Below, piece by piece: positions 8,953-17,496 of a stretch of DNA of 22,619 nt (within the stretch, counting starts at the first letter, position 1; each line of letters begins with the position of its first letter). The stretch comes from Perkinsus marinus ATCC 50983 (lineage: Eukaryota > Perkinsozoa > Perkinsida > Perkinsidae). The notes under the pieces were generated by a model. That model searched no databases, was not told the origin of the DNA, and was given only the letters and a program-made list of their open reading frames with translations. A program made the position numbers and the translations under genes. The stretch lies in the NCBI RefSeq assembly GCF_000006405.1, contig NW_003210155.1:60326-82944 (forward strand). The letters run 5' to 3'.

Positions 8953-9124
8953 TGCTCCAAATTAATTCGGAATATAATCCAACTAGCTGGATAACTTCGC
9001 CTTCGAGAAAAAACCGATATTGATGAGTTAGTTAGTGTTATGAGCTGAATGCTCCCACTTGTAAGATTCAATGGAAAATACGTCCTAATTTTCCTCTACA
9101 TGTTGTGAGTCTTCTGGAATCGTC

Positions 9125-9165
9125 GTCGATCTCAAATTGAGATCGACTCATTGAGATTCTCAATG
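9125..9165. repeat. Two adjacent one-base-centred palindromes (arms 11 and 8)
   Basis: GTCGATCTCAA-A-TTGAGATCGAC (9125-9147) followed by CATTGAGA-T-TCTCAATG (9149-9165). The same site in unit B (about 16100-16150) has unrelated sequence with its own palindrome, GGTCTAT-C-ATAGACC (16133-16147). The two copies have therefore diverged here through different palindromes. Confidence 0.9.
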
Positions 9166-9221
9166 CCAGCCTAACCTCATTCGTATCTCTCGAGCGTGTA
9201 AGTCAGATATCCTGTCCGTCG

Positions 9222-9459
9222 AATGCTGTGAGGAAGCTCCTCATCGCTCTACTAGTCATCAGCATTTTGGCATCGATAGGTGCAGCTACTTAATGAGGAC
9301 TCAAAACTGACATGTTTTGCATCATATATCTGTGTTTGTAGTTGGCTACTAGTTCCTCCAATGGGAGCGGGAGAGTTGTTGGCATCGGCCAATGCATTCA
9401 GACAAGGCACCAGAAAAACTCTAAGTAGATTTTTTGGCAGTGCATTCCGTCATCATTGA
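9222..9459 (+). CDS. Putative small secreted peptide gene, copy A (start unresolved)
   Basis: An open exon ending at 9279 reads AVRKLLIALLVISILASI, a textbook signal-peptide core. A donor (G|GTGCAG) and an acceptor (CTACTAG, exon from 9353) join in phase to give V-PPMGAGELLASANAF... and a basic tail KTLSRFFGSAFRHH before TGA at 9457. The intron is 73 nt. Copy B (16166-16417) keeps the frame, splice sites and stop. The two second exons differ at three silent and two replacement sites, which supports coding. No in-frame ATG is visible close upstream; an ATG at 9223 is out of frame in both copies, so either a first exon is missed or the start has decayed. Function unknown; the basic, short mature peptide is noted without further claim. 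Confidence 0.35.
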
Positions 9460-9951
9460 TACCTCCCATGGGACTATCGTGTTCTAGTAGTTGTGTTGGT
9501 AGTGGGTACGGATCCCCTTCAACGAAGAAGAGATCTTCTGAGGCAGTGGAAGTCCCACATCACCTGATAACTGTGCATGAGGTGGGGCGGGTAGTCAATA
9601 TAAAGACCAACTGACCCTACTGGGAAGGGTTGCATCTCTTACTAGTAGTTATTCGTCTAATGGGTAGTGATCGTGAGTTCCGTGCTGACGGCATACAAGT
9701 TCGATTTACTGTATGAATATTCTTTCATCATCGTTAGTGATTTGGAATGTTGAATAGTGACGAATAACGAGTTTGTCAACATGGACCGTAGAGTGAACCC
9801 CTATGGCACTTCCGTTAGTAACAAAGAACACAACCGTAGTATTTCAATAACCGTCGCTGCATCCTACAGACGAGTGGGTATATGTGCGGATGACGCCCTT
9901 ATTTGGGGAGAATGAAGAAAGAAGGGGAAAAAATTAAAGCTACGTCTACTT
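9460..9951. other. Conserved non-coding stretch of unit A
   Basis: No gene seen. It is well conserved with unit B. It contains an AT-rich TATA-like run (GTCAATATAAAGACC near 9595) after a GC-rich GAGGTGGGGCGGG, which could be a promoter, and a tRNA-like A/B box pair that does not fold (see rejected). The right end is the 3' flank of the minus-strand cysteine-rich gene. Confidence 0.4.
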
Positions 9952-10305
9952 CTAGAGGCAGATACATGGCCACGCAAAAGGTTTGGCACCACCAACGCAC
10001 TTGCCGACGAACTTGCTGCCCGGCGACCTCTCACAGACACCACCGCGTGTCGCCAAGCGACAGAATTCATCACCGGGAGTACAATCCCCATGGGGAGGTT
10101 TCGTTGGCTTAGCACATTCGCAGGGAATGCGTCTTGCGTCCTTGGGATCGAGAGTCTGGCAAACACGCCCAGCTGGATGTTGCGCGTAATCCTTACAGTA
10201 AGAGGCATGACCAACTTCCTTCCAGCACAGTGGATCACCACAAAGCTTGTTGGCGGCAACAGTAGCGACAGTAACCGCAATAAGAGCAAGATAGCGGGCG
10301 AACAT
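9952..10305 (-). CDS. Secreted two-module cysteine-rich protein, copy A
   Basis: 117 residues from ATG at 10305 to TAG. Residues 1-19 (MFARYLALIAVTVATVAA) form a clear signal peptide, which is why this start is preferred over an in-frame ATG at 10410 that would add 35 residues. The mature protein has two similar six-Cys modules: the first starts CGDPLC and ends PCEC, the second starts CTPGDEFC and ends PCIC. They are joined by a short Pro-rich linker. Internal duplication is likely. I know no named family; small secreted proteins of this kind are typical of Perkinsus-like parasites, and a role at the host or environment interface is inference. Copy B is nearly identical through module 1 but very different in module 2. 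Single exon as seen; upstream DNA is strongly conserved. Confidence 0.75.
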   Translation of the reverse strand: MFARYLALIAVTVATVAANKLCGDPLCWKEVGHASYCKDYAQHPAGRVCQTLDPKDARRIPCECAKPTKPPHGDCTPGDEFCRLATRGGVCERSPGSKFVGKCVGGAKPFAWPCICL

Positions 10306-10490
10306 CGTGAATGCCGGTGCAAAGGATAAAAAAGATAGGACAAGACCGCCTTGGTAGTGACGTGGAATGTGACGTGACCCCAACACCCGTGACAAGGTGT
10401 CCCTTGCCATTCTTCACCGCTTCTCCTTTCAAACGCTGAGTTTCCGATTTTCCGTAATTCCATCACGTAAATGCGTAAGTCATTCTTTAT

Positions 10491-11145
10491 ATCTCCCAGC
10501 CCCGGTCGCGTGGGTTTAGTAGGGTGCTTCTGTGGGAGCCGATCCTAGAAATATCGACGAGAAAAAGACACTCAAGTATACAGAGTCTGAGTGACACTCA
10601 GTGAGTGTGCCGATAGTGCGTGCGTCACGCACGGTGCGTGTGTGCGCCCTCTTCGGTACCTGCTCCCTGCAGTGCCACCGCAGCAGTGGTGGGATTGAGA
10701 TGAAATGTATAAGACCTTTCTACCCTCGACTATTCTACGCTGTTCGGCAGGGACGGGGGGATCCGCTCGTCTCACGGTTTCATTACCGCAGTAGTACTGC
10801 CAGTACGAATTGCTAGCGAAGAGACGCGACCGTCCGCATCGGTATTCAACTTAGGTTAACAAGTTAACCTTTATTAAATATCCCACTCCCGGTCGCGGAA
10901 GTCTGTGGGTGGTTCTGTAGGAACCGACCCTAGAAGTACCGATGAGAGAAAGACACTCAGGTACACAGAGTCTGAGTGACACTCAGTGAGTGTGCCGATA
11001 GTGCGTGACCCACCGTGACGCCGTCACGCACGATGCGTGCATCACCGTGACGCCGTCACGCACGATGCGTGCGTCACCGTGACGCCGTCACGCACGGTGC
11101 GTGCCTGCACCCTCTTCGGTACTTGCTCCCCTGGGGAGCCTCCCC
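10491..11145. repeat. Direct repeat upstream of the cysteine-rich gene, unit A
   Basis: Two related blocks of about 180-250 bp (10491-10680 and 10879-11145), both containing CCGGTCGCG, GAAAGACACTCA, CAGAGTCTGAGTGACACTCA and GTGTGCCGATAGTGCG, and both ending in a CACCCTCTTCGGTAC-like block. The second block holds the 32-bp tandem repeats. They lie in the promoter direction of the minus-strand gene and are duplicated in unit B. No function is evident. The CTGAGTG-A-CACTCAG palindrome in each is one-base-centred. Confidence 0.75.
11011..11106. repeat. Three tandem 32-bp units, unit A
   Basis: Three copies of CACCGTGACGCCGTCACGCA plus CGATGCGTGCGT. Each unit holds one-base-centred palindromes (GTGACG-C-CGTCAC and, in some units, CACGCAC-G-GTGCGTG). 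Unit B has two copies at 18017-18080, so the number changes between paralogues. Confidence 0.9.
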
Positions 11146-11182
11146 ATGGGCTTAAGCTTAAGTTGAAAGGCTGTAATCGACA

Positions 11183-12147
11183 AAATTGAAAACGGACAAA
11201 CGGAAGAAACCAGGTTTAGCGAACAAAAATACTGAATTTGATCGTGCAGCATTCCCCGTTCTAGTGGCGTTAAGAGTAATGCCTGATCAGACAGGGTGTC
11301 TGAGAATCTTTCTACAGAAACTTTCGCGGAAAATTTCCGCGGAAGTTTTCAAATTTTTCCGCGAGTAAAACTTTTCAGGGAACTTTTGCTGAGTGTGCAT
11401 TCTCGGTCAAAGACCTTCCATTCATCTCATACAGCCTCACGATGATTAGAATGAGAGTGTAGCTTAGCTACTCTTACCTGAGGTGAGTGTTAACAAACCT
11501 GGACAGTGCAGGAATGCATCGAATCTTATTATCTTAATCTGTATTATCTTAACTGGCGTAAGTGTTGAGCTCTATCCTGTGTTATCACTCTTACAGGGTA
11601 TAGCCTTCTATAACTATTATGCCATAATGAGTATGGAATAATCCAATTTTGACGTGATACTGCTATAGTAACGACATTAACAACTAACGCAAACGGAAGT
11701 GATGAAAGAAATATAAAAAAAATCAATTAAGGAGCTTGTTGCAACTGGCTCAGTTGTTTACAGGAACAGTGAGAAACCTCTAGAAACTTTTGTATCTGAG
11801 AACTAGCCCCCTGACAGGGGGCCCCTGCGCCCGATTACAGTCCAGTACTTTACCAATATTGGCTGCCCTCTGAGGAAGGAGCCTGTTAGTCCAGGAGGCA
11901 ACCGCTCCCCTCATTGGAGCCCAAGCTGCAGGCTTCTTTGGAGGCCGCATACCGGTAAGTTGCCTCTTCAAGGCCGATGCTCATTTGCTAGGCCGGTCAG
12001 TGGCCGGCGGCCGCGTTTCCGCTTTGAGCCATCAGACAATACAGTATCAAAGCTACCCTGAGAAGTAACGTGTCCCCTCACTCGCGGCAGCGACAGACAG
12101 CTGAGAGGAAGACGAAAGGTCACAGGGTGGCTGAAATAATCCAGAAT
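11183..12147. other. Inter-unit DNA without a recognised gene
   Basis: Unique sequence after the sharp end of unit A. It holds one-base-centred palindromes at 11325-11341 (CGCGGAAA-A-TTTCCGCG) and 11806-11822 (GCCCCCTG-A-CAGGGGGC). A GC-rich patch at about 11800-12130 has no convincing frame. The last 10 bp are the target duplication of the next element. Confidence 0.5.
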
Positions 12148-13359
12148 AGGGTGGCACGCGGAAGGAAAAATAGAAAAATTATTTCCTTCGGAAGGAAATT
12201 TGAAGTTTGAAGGAAAAATGAAGGAGAAATACGGAAAAATAGGGAAAAATAAATTTTTCCGCTTGGCCTGCCAGGTTTGGCAGGCCAGAGCGTCACTGTC
12301 TTATTCGATCAGGCTGCTAGCAGATGATTTGCACTTACTAATCATGTTTCATAGCTTGATTAGATGTAACTGATTCAAAGCGTTACAAGATATGTGAGAT
12401 ATCCACACTGGAGGAGACCAGGGCGTGCGCTAAAGTTAAGCGGCTGAACAAGCGCGCTTTCCACTGGAAAGTTTCCAACGCTCGGTGATTAGAGCTGTCG
12501 TTGGACATTTCTTGATTGTCTTCATCTTTAATGTTCTTTAATGTCTGCATCCCTTCGTTACCATCACCACTTCTGCCTCTGTTTTATCGTCCCCATCATG
12601 TATGCCAGCAGCAACAGTCTTATTTTTTCTCGAATAAGGGGATTGTCGAAAACTTTTGTCAACGGCAGTCCTCGCGGCGGCCAGCATTGGAAATGTCTTA
12701 TAGTCACCAATAAAACCTTCCAATTTCGATCACTTTCACAGGTTCGACCGCGCGTATCAGCAAGGAACGCAGATGGGAACACTGACGAGTTATGATGCGA
12801 AGCGAGGTGCAAAGCTCGGACTGTCCGTAACGGCGATTACTGATCCAGTCAGAGCCTCAGACTCTGAGCCTGCGGCCGGTTACAGAACCACTGCCTGCGT
12901 CAGGGTTACCTATCCGTGTGTTTTGGAGTATGCTACGTTAATACTTCACCGTGTTGTGCTTGTGGGAGTGCAGCATTTCCCGCTTGAATGAAATGATCAT
13001 GGTGCGAACCTCGCACTGTGAAGTGCCACGCAATAACCGAAACCGCAACCTGGGCCTTCCAGTGAAAGTGCGAATCGAATTCTCGCTCGCCACAAAAATC
13101 TTTGATCATCCTGCCGAACAATGTTTCCCTATACTCGGTCTAACCGAGACCACTAACACAGGCATATATCATAGACATCACCTGCCGTTTTTTGGTTTTT
13201 TTATGCCCATTTATGGCAGTTTCGGGAAATTTTTCTTTATTTTTCTTTATTTTTCCTATTTTTCCTATTTTTCCTGCCCGAAAGAATTTTCTAAATTTCC
13301 TTCATCTTTCCGAAGGAAATGGAAGGAAATAATTGGAAGGAAATAATTCGTGCCACCCT
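12148..13359. mobile_element. Non-autonomous DNA element with 10-bp target duplication (Mutator-like?)
   Basis: A 1212-bp element bounded by perfect 11-bp inverted ends AGGGTGGCACG / CGTGCCACCCT and flanked by identical 10-bp duplications AATCCAGAAT (12138-12147 and 13360-13369). The inverted similarity continues imperfectly inward for about 100 bp, mostly GGAAGGAAA- and GGAAAAATA-like runs. Near the left end is a hairpin, TGGCCTGCCA-GGTT-TGGCAGGCCA (12264-12287). No transposase is seen; open frames inside are short and unconvincing. A 9-11 bp duplication is typical of Mutator-like elements, so that superfamily is the best guess. The intact flanks imply a fairly recent insertion. Confidence 0.9.
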
Positions 13360-13387
13360 AATCCAGAATGGAATATTTCAAGGATGT

Positions 13388-13418
13388 TTCAGTGAAATAT
13401 TTCAAATATTTCACTGAA
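13388..13418. repeat. Perfect 15-bp inverted repeat with a 1-nt centre
   Basis: TTCAGTGAAATATTT-C-AAATATTTCACTGAA, followed by a further partial copy (TTTCAGTGAAATATTTGA). It lies 19 bp past the target duplication of the 12148-13359 element. Confidence 0.95.
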
Positions 13419-14200
13419 AAAATTTCAGTGAAATATTTGACTTTCAGCGAAATTCTCGCCTTGTTAGGGTTTTTTCGCTGAGAACTAGTGCTTGATGACT
13501 CTCATTGAAATCAGAGTAATATTTCTCCTATCCCCAGCTATATTGGTTCTCAAAAAAATCGGTAAATGGAGAAAGGGCGAATATAGAAAATATGGTTGAA
13601 ATCGGAGTTCAACTCCGGGAGTTACTTGCCAACGAAGGCGGTCTTCCTATCCGATAGATAGGACCTATCAAACCGTCTCGCCGCGAGACGCTTGCGTGCT
13701 CATGCGAGCTGGCTTCACTGCTAGGGCATATCTCTGGGTGGCAGCATAGTCGATTATTGAATGTTCAACTCCAAGGGATCCGAGTTTCAACATCTCCATT
13801 GTCGACAGCGCTCTCGAGAGGTGAGCCAGTGCTCCATCTCAAAAAGGCAGTTCTGCAAATCTTCTCCATCGGTAGATCCTTTCGAAACAATGGAGAAAAG
13901 TTGAAAGAATAGTGTAGAAATGGATCTCACTTGCTGACCTGCTTGGACCAGGACACTCCCCGCTGGGCTGGAAGAGCCAAGAACAGGTACTCAGTCACAA
14001 TAGGATATTTCTTAATAATTCCATTGTGAAGATGAGTCTATTAAATAGACTTGTTTTTATGCAGTGTCTAGTGGGATTTGATATCCTCAGTGGCTCATTG
14101 AGCCACTGAGATCCACTGACTATGGGCAATGCTCACTGGGCATGTCTCCGGCAGCTGTCACTTCATGTGTCCCTTAGACAATTGAGGCTTCGAAGAGCAG
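13419..14200. other. Inter-unit DNA, mostly unassigned
   Basis: No gene seen. It contains one-base-centred palindromes at 13674-13690 (CGTCTCGC-C-GCGAGACG), 14035-14051 (AGTCTATT-A-AATAGACT) and 14086-14110 (CTCAGTGGCTCA-T-TGAGCCACTGAG). The right part may belong to the same retroelement relic as 14215-14475. Confidence 0.45.
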
Positions 14201-14214
14201 ATCTACTCGCCCCG

Positions 14215-14475
14215 CCGAGGCCGCCTTAATACTCTGAATATGTATGCAGCAGTAGTCCTTCTCAGCTCATTCGGCAAGCATGTTAATGATCGATGGGTGA
14301 TATTCCTCGTGGATAACGCCGCAGTAAAGTATGGCCTGGTGAGAGGGCATTCACGTCACTCCGATCTCAACAGTCTCATTACCCGCTTCTGGGAGCTGTG
14401 TGCATCCTTGAACCTCAAGCTATGTGTCGCCTGTGTGCTCTCACTATCGAACCCAGCTGGCGCCTCCAGCCGGCG
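14215..14475 (+). mobile_element. Retroelement RNase H fossil fragment
   Basis: The translated stretch resembles the RNase H-type region that follows reverse transcriptase in DIRS-like and related retroelements: a YAAVVLL start, a VDNAAVKYGLV core, and an LSNPAG stretch near the end where relatives read NPADG before SR. Only this part of the element is recognisable; it is an old, broken remnant without visible terminal repeats. The exact family is uncertain. Confidence 0.6.
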
Positions 14476-14715
14476 CAAATTTACGTCTTTAGTTTCTTAT
14501 TCGAGAAAATTGAGTAGTTGCCTCAAATATGATCTTGTGGCGCTTGTTGGGAGGGTTGCACCGGCAAAGGTGAGAGTGCCGATGAGCTTGTAAGAGGCAG
14601 CACTCGAGAGCGCATCAGTGAGCAGAGCATCGTCGATCTTTGCGAGTAACTTTTCTCGCTTGTCCGGAGGGAGAGATAAGATTGCATCGGACTGTCAGAC
14701 CTCTCACAGCTGAAT

Positions 14716-14739
14716 AGTCGTCCTGGACGACTCGTCCAG
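14716..14739. repeat. Two overlapping one-base-centred palindromes
   Basis: AGTCGTCC-T-GGACGACT (14716-14732) overlaps CTGGACGA-C-TCGTCCAG (14723-14739), forming a stepped chain of palindromes. Two weaker ones follow at about 14780 (GAGCTA-C-TAGCTC and CTAGCTC-A-GAGCTAG), also chained. Confidence 0.9.
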
Positions 14740-14828
14740 AAAGTTTAGTAGCGGTATCGCTAAGCAGACCCTGCCAATATGAGCTACTAGCTCAGAGCTA
14801 GGGCCTGACTAACACGGCAATAACACCG

Positions 14829-15122
14829 GTTCTCTCCCTTCACCTGATCTCAGCAGTTTCCCCCATAATTGTAAGGGTTTACACATGAACTCGAGTAGAA
14901 GTGTTCGGAAACCAACTAAAACTTCCTCAAAATTCTTCATATTGTTATTTACACATGTATAGTGTGGGAAAATATGCGCATGGTTAACTACATGTGTTGG
15001 TGACAATATGAAAATAATAGGAATTTCTCATTGGCCTCTGTACCTTTCTTCCCGAACTCACATGTAAACTTCTATAATTAGTGAGGGAATTCCGGAGCTC
15101 AGCCGAGGAAAGCGAACATATA
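14829..15122. repeat. Family 1 foldback element, unit B copy
   Basis: Both arms are present, as in unit A: left from GTTCTCTCCCTTCACCTGAT, right ending GAGCTCAGCCGAGGAAAGCG. Homology between units A and B begins exactly at the left end of this element, so the element marks the duplication boundary. Confidence 0.85.
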
Positions 15123-15142
15123 TTACTCCAACACACGTGTAC

Positions 15143-15159
15143 TCAAGTATCATACTTGA
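15143..15159. repeat. One-base-centred palindrome present only in unit B
   Basis: TCAAGTAT-C-ATACTTGA. Units A and C read GTACTTGAGTATGTG here; B has 14 extra bases that amount to an inverted copy of the local sequence followed by the sequence itself. Confidence 0.95.
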
Positions 15160-15203
15160 AGTATGTGAATATTCCTCTACACTGATTCCGGAGTATATCT
15201 TAG

Positions 15204-15785
15204 GTTGATTTTGGCAACCAACGATTCGAAAATTGCAATTCACGTTGTGGAGTGGATTGTCGTTACGGAGAAGATTGGGAACGAGTTGGGAACGCTCGGA
15301 AAGCTTCGGTGAGTTCAGAAGAGTGTAATTAAAAGATAATGTGATAGTCGCATAAACTTTTATTGACATGAGCTCAAATTGGCACACACTGCAATGCAGT
15401 GACTGTATGCGGTAAAGCGCGGGAGGTCGTCATTCCTGGTATTCTGAATACGAACAAGTTTCCGATGTATATCGCATGACACCTATATTATAGATCCTAT
15501 AATCTAGGCTTCGAACCTCTCCATTTCGAGGACGGCATACTTCAGATCTCGTCTGTTAATAGCGGGCAATTTTGAGCCAAACTGTGTTCTTTGGAAACGA
15601 ACGTGTCACCGTACAGCTTAGTCGATATAACATCCAGTGTGTACTTGCCGAAAGGACGCGATAACCATAACGACGATAATGCTATAATTGGAGGATTAAT
15701 GACACGAGAGATGCCCGAATACCAAAATGTGAGAGATGTTGCTTCTCATATCGTCACCTCAAATATACGATGGAGTCACACGTGA
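15204..15785 (+). pseudogene. Duplicated 3' end of the secreted cysteine-rich gene, unit B
   Basis: Counterparts of exons 3 and 4 of the gene at 6920-8614, without exons 1-2. Exon 3 (from 15204) keeps CNSRCGVDC but a repeated GGGAACG changes the frame before its end. Exon 4 (from 15577, acceptor now TTTTGAG) has lost the two last Cys (VCLPKEC became VYLPKGR) and the stop. Its frame instead stays open to TGA at 15785, adding about 40 residues. Unit C shows the same exon 4 changes. It is probably non-functional. Confidence 0.7.
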
Positions 15786-15881
15786 TATGAAAAACCTTTT
15801 CGAGACTACTGCATATCACCGCGAATATTGCGTTTTCCACAGAATATTTCGCCACTCCACGTGGAACGGGCGAGACTCCAA
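15771..15881. repeat. Family 2 element, unit B copy
   Basis: Diverged subfamily copy (ATGGAGTCACACGTGATATG, CACCGCGAATATTGCG, GCCACTCCACGTGGAACGGG). It corresponds to 8695-8805 in unit A and 22369-22479 in unit C. Confidence 0.65.
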
Positions 15882-16165
15882 CTTGTTAACTTCGCCTTAA
15901 CTACAGGGAGTCTCAACCTGGATTCTCGGCTCACTAGTGATATAAATGCAGCCTCCAAAAACTGTGACCGTGTATAATTGAGTCCGTGATGTCCTTGCTT
16001 TGGTAATTGATAATTATGAGTTGGTTAGTGTTGCTCCCACTTTTAAGATTCAATGGAAAATACGTCCAAATTTCCTCTACATGTTGTGAGCCTTATCCTT
16101 ATCCTTTATCTCATAGAGTTTCCTCCTATGTTGGTCTATCATAGACCGTCTATGTGAAAGTCAGA

Positions 16166-16417
16166 TATCCTGTCCGTCGAATGCTGTGAGGAAGCTCCTC
16201 ATCGCTGTACTAGTCATCAGAATTTTGGCATCGATAGGTGCAGCTACTCAGTGAGGACTCAAAACTGACATGTTTTGCATCATATCTCTGTGTTTGTAGT
16301 TTGCTACTAGTTCCTCCGATGGAAGCGGCAGAATTGTTGGCATCGGCCAATGCATTCAGACAAGGCACCAGGAAAACTCTAAGTAGATTTTTTGGCAGTG
16401 CATTCCGTCATCATTGA
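16166..16417 (+). CDS. Putative small secreted peptide gene, copy B (start unresolved)
   Basis: Paralogue of 9222-9459. The signal-like exon (AVRKLLIAVLVIRILASI) ends at 16237 with donor G|GTGCAG, and the second exon 16311-16417 reads V-PPMEAAELLASANAF... and ends at the same TGA. Frame, splice sites and stop are all kept. As in copy A, no in-frame ATG is visible. Replacement changes relative to A are G to E and G to A in the second exon, L to V and S to R in the signal. Confidence 0.35.
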
Positions 16418-16917
16418 TACCTCCCATGGGACTATCGTGTTCGAATAGCTTTACTCATTGTGTTTGTAGTGGGTACGGATCCCCTTCAACGAAGAAGGGA
16501 TCTCCTGAGGCAGTGGAAGTCTCACGTCACCTGATAACTGTGCATGAGGTGGGGCGGGTTGTCAATATAAAGACCAACTGAACCTACTGGGAAGGTTTGC
16601 ATCTCTTACTAGTATTTATTCGTCTAATGGGTAGTGATCGTGAGTTCCGTGTTGATGGTCTACGAGTTCGATTCACTGTAGAAACATTATTTTATCATTG
16701 TTAGTGGTGTGGAATGTTGAATAGTGAATAGTGGTGAATAACGAGTTTGCCAACATGGACCGTAGAGTGAACCCCCATGGCACTGCCATTTGCGACAAAG
16801 AACACAACCGTAGTATTTCAATAACCGTCGCTGCATCCTACAGGCGAGTCTGTATATGCGTGAATGACGCCCTTATTTAGGGAGAATGAGAAAAGAAGGG
16901 GGAAAAATTGAAGCTAC

Positions 16918-16939
16918 ATCTACTGAGTAGATTCTACTC
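16918..16939. repeat. Chained one-base-centred palindromes after the copy B stop codon
   Basis: ATCTACT-G-AGTAGAT (16918-16932) overlaps GAGTAGA-T-TCTACTC (16925-16939). Copy A reads ACGTCTACTTCTAGAGGC at this place, about 15 bp shorter and without a palindrome. Confidence 0.9.
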
Positions 16940-17323
16940 CTAGAAGCAGAAGCATGGTAAAGGATCAGGTTTGTTACCACCATCGCACTTGCCGACGAAC
17001 TTCCAGCCCGGCAACCTCCTACAGATACCACCTTCTGTCACCAAGATACAGAATGTATCACCGCCAAAACAAGGCTTGCGGGGAGGTTTCGGTGGTTGAG
17101 TAGGGGTAGTTGTGGTGGGGGTTGGCTTAGGACACTCGCAGGGAATGCGTCTTGTGTCCTTGGGATCGAGAGTTTGGCAAACACGCCCAGCTGGATGTCG
17201 CGCGTAATCCTTACAGTAAGAGGCATGACCAACTTCCTTCTGGCACAGTGGATCACCACAAAGCTTGTTGGCGGCAACAGTAGCGACAGTAACCGCAATA
17301 AGAGCAAGGTAGCGGGCGAACAT
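16940..17323 (-). CDS. Secreted two-module cysteine-rich protein, copy B
   Basis: 127 residues from ATG at 17323. The signal peptide is identical to copy A (MFARYLALIAVTVATVAA) and six-Cys module 1 is almost identical. The linker is longer and rich in Thr and Pro (PTPTTTTPTQPPKPPRKP). Module 2 keeps every Cys and the KFVGKC core but differs from copy A at about half its residues. Just past the stop codon a palindromic insertion (16918-16939) is absent from copy A. An in-frame ATG at 17416 would add 31 residues. Function unknown; secretion is well supported. Confidence 0.75.
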   Translation of the reverse strand: MFARYLALIAVTVATVAANKLCGDPLCQKEVGHASYCKDYARHPAGRVCQTLDPKDTRRIPCECPKPTPTTTTPTQPPKPPRKPCFGGDTFCILVTEGGICRRLPGWKFVGKCDGGNKPDPLPCFCF

Positions 17324-17496
17324 CGTGAATGCCGATGCAAAGGATAAAAAAGATAGGACGAGACCGCCTTGGTAGTGACGTGACCCCAACACCCGTGACA
17401 AGGTGTCCCTTGCCATTCTTCGCGGCGTCTCATTTCAAACGCTGAGTTTGCGATTTTCCATAATTTCATCACGTAAATGCGAAAGTCATTCTTTAC

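Larger units (their letters stand above)
7577..11182. repeat. Segmental duplication, unit A
   Basis: First of three related units (B 14829-18142, C 21579 onward). Homology to B starts at the outer end of the family 1 element and stops sharply after GGCTGTAATCGACA. The unit contains exons 3-4 of the secreted-protein gene, family 2 relics, a putative small peptide gene, and the minus-strand cysteine-rich gene with its upstream region. Most of A and B align closely; local insertions and the cysteine module differ. Confidence 0.9.

Noticed and set aside
9648-9720. tRNA-like box A (TGGGTAGTG) and box B (AAGTTCGATTT) with a possible acceptor stem TATTCGT / ATGAATA
   Set aside because: No proper T-arm or anticodon stem forms, and the acceptor pairing is not kept in unit B.
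9952-10410. Longer start for cysteine-rich copy A at 10410 (and 17416 for copy B)
   Set aside because: The internal Met begins a standard signal peptide; the extension differs by an in-frame insertion between copies and looks like 5' UTR, though it cannot be excluded.
9864-10466. 200-codon open frame on the minus strand overlapping the cysteine-rich gene
   Set aside because: A shifted frame of the real gene; the composition does not resemble a protein family.
12541-13346. Open frames within the 1.2-kb element as a captured gene or transposase
   Set aside because: Short, overlapping, low-complexity frames without motifs.
11183-14828. A second set of LTR-like terminal repeats around the RNase H fragment
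   Set aside because: No matching direct repeats could be found by eye.
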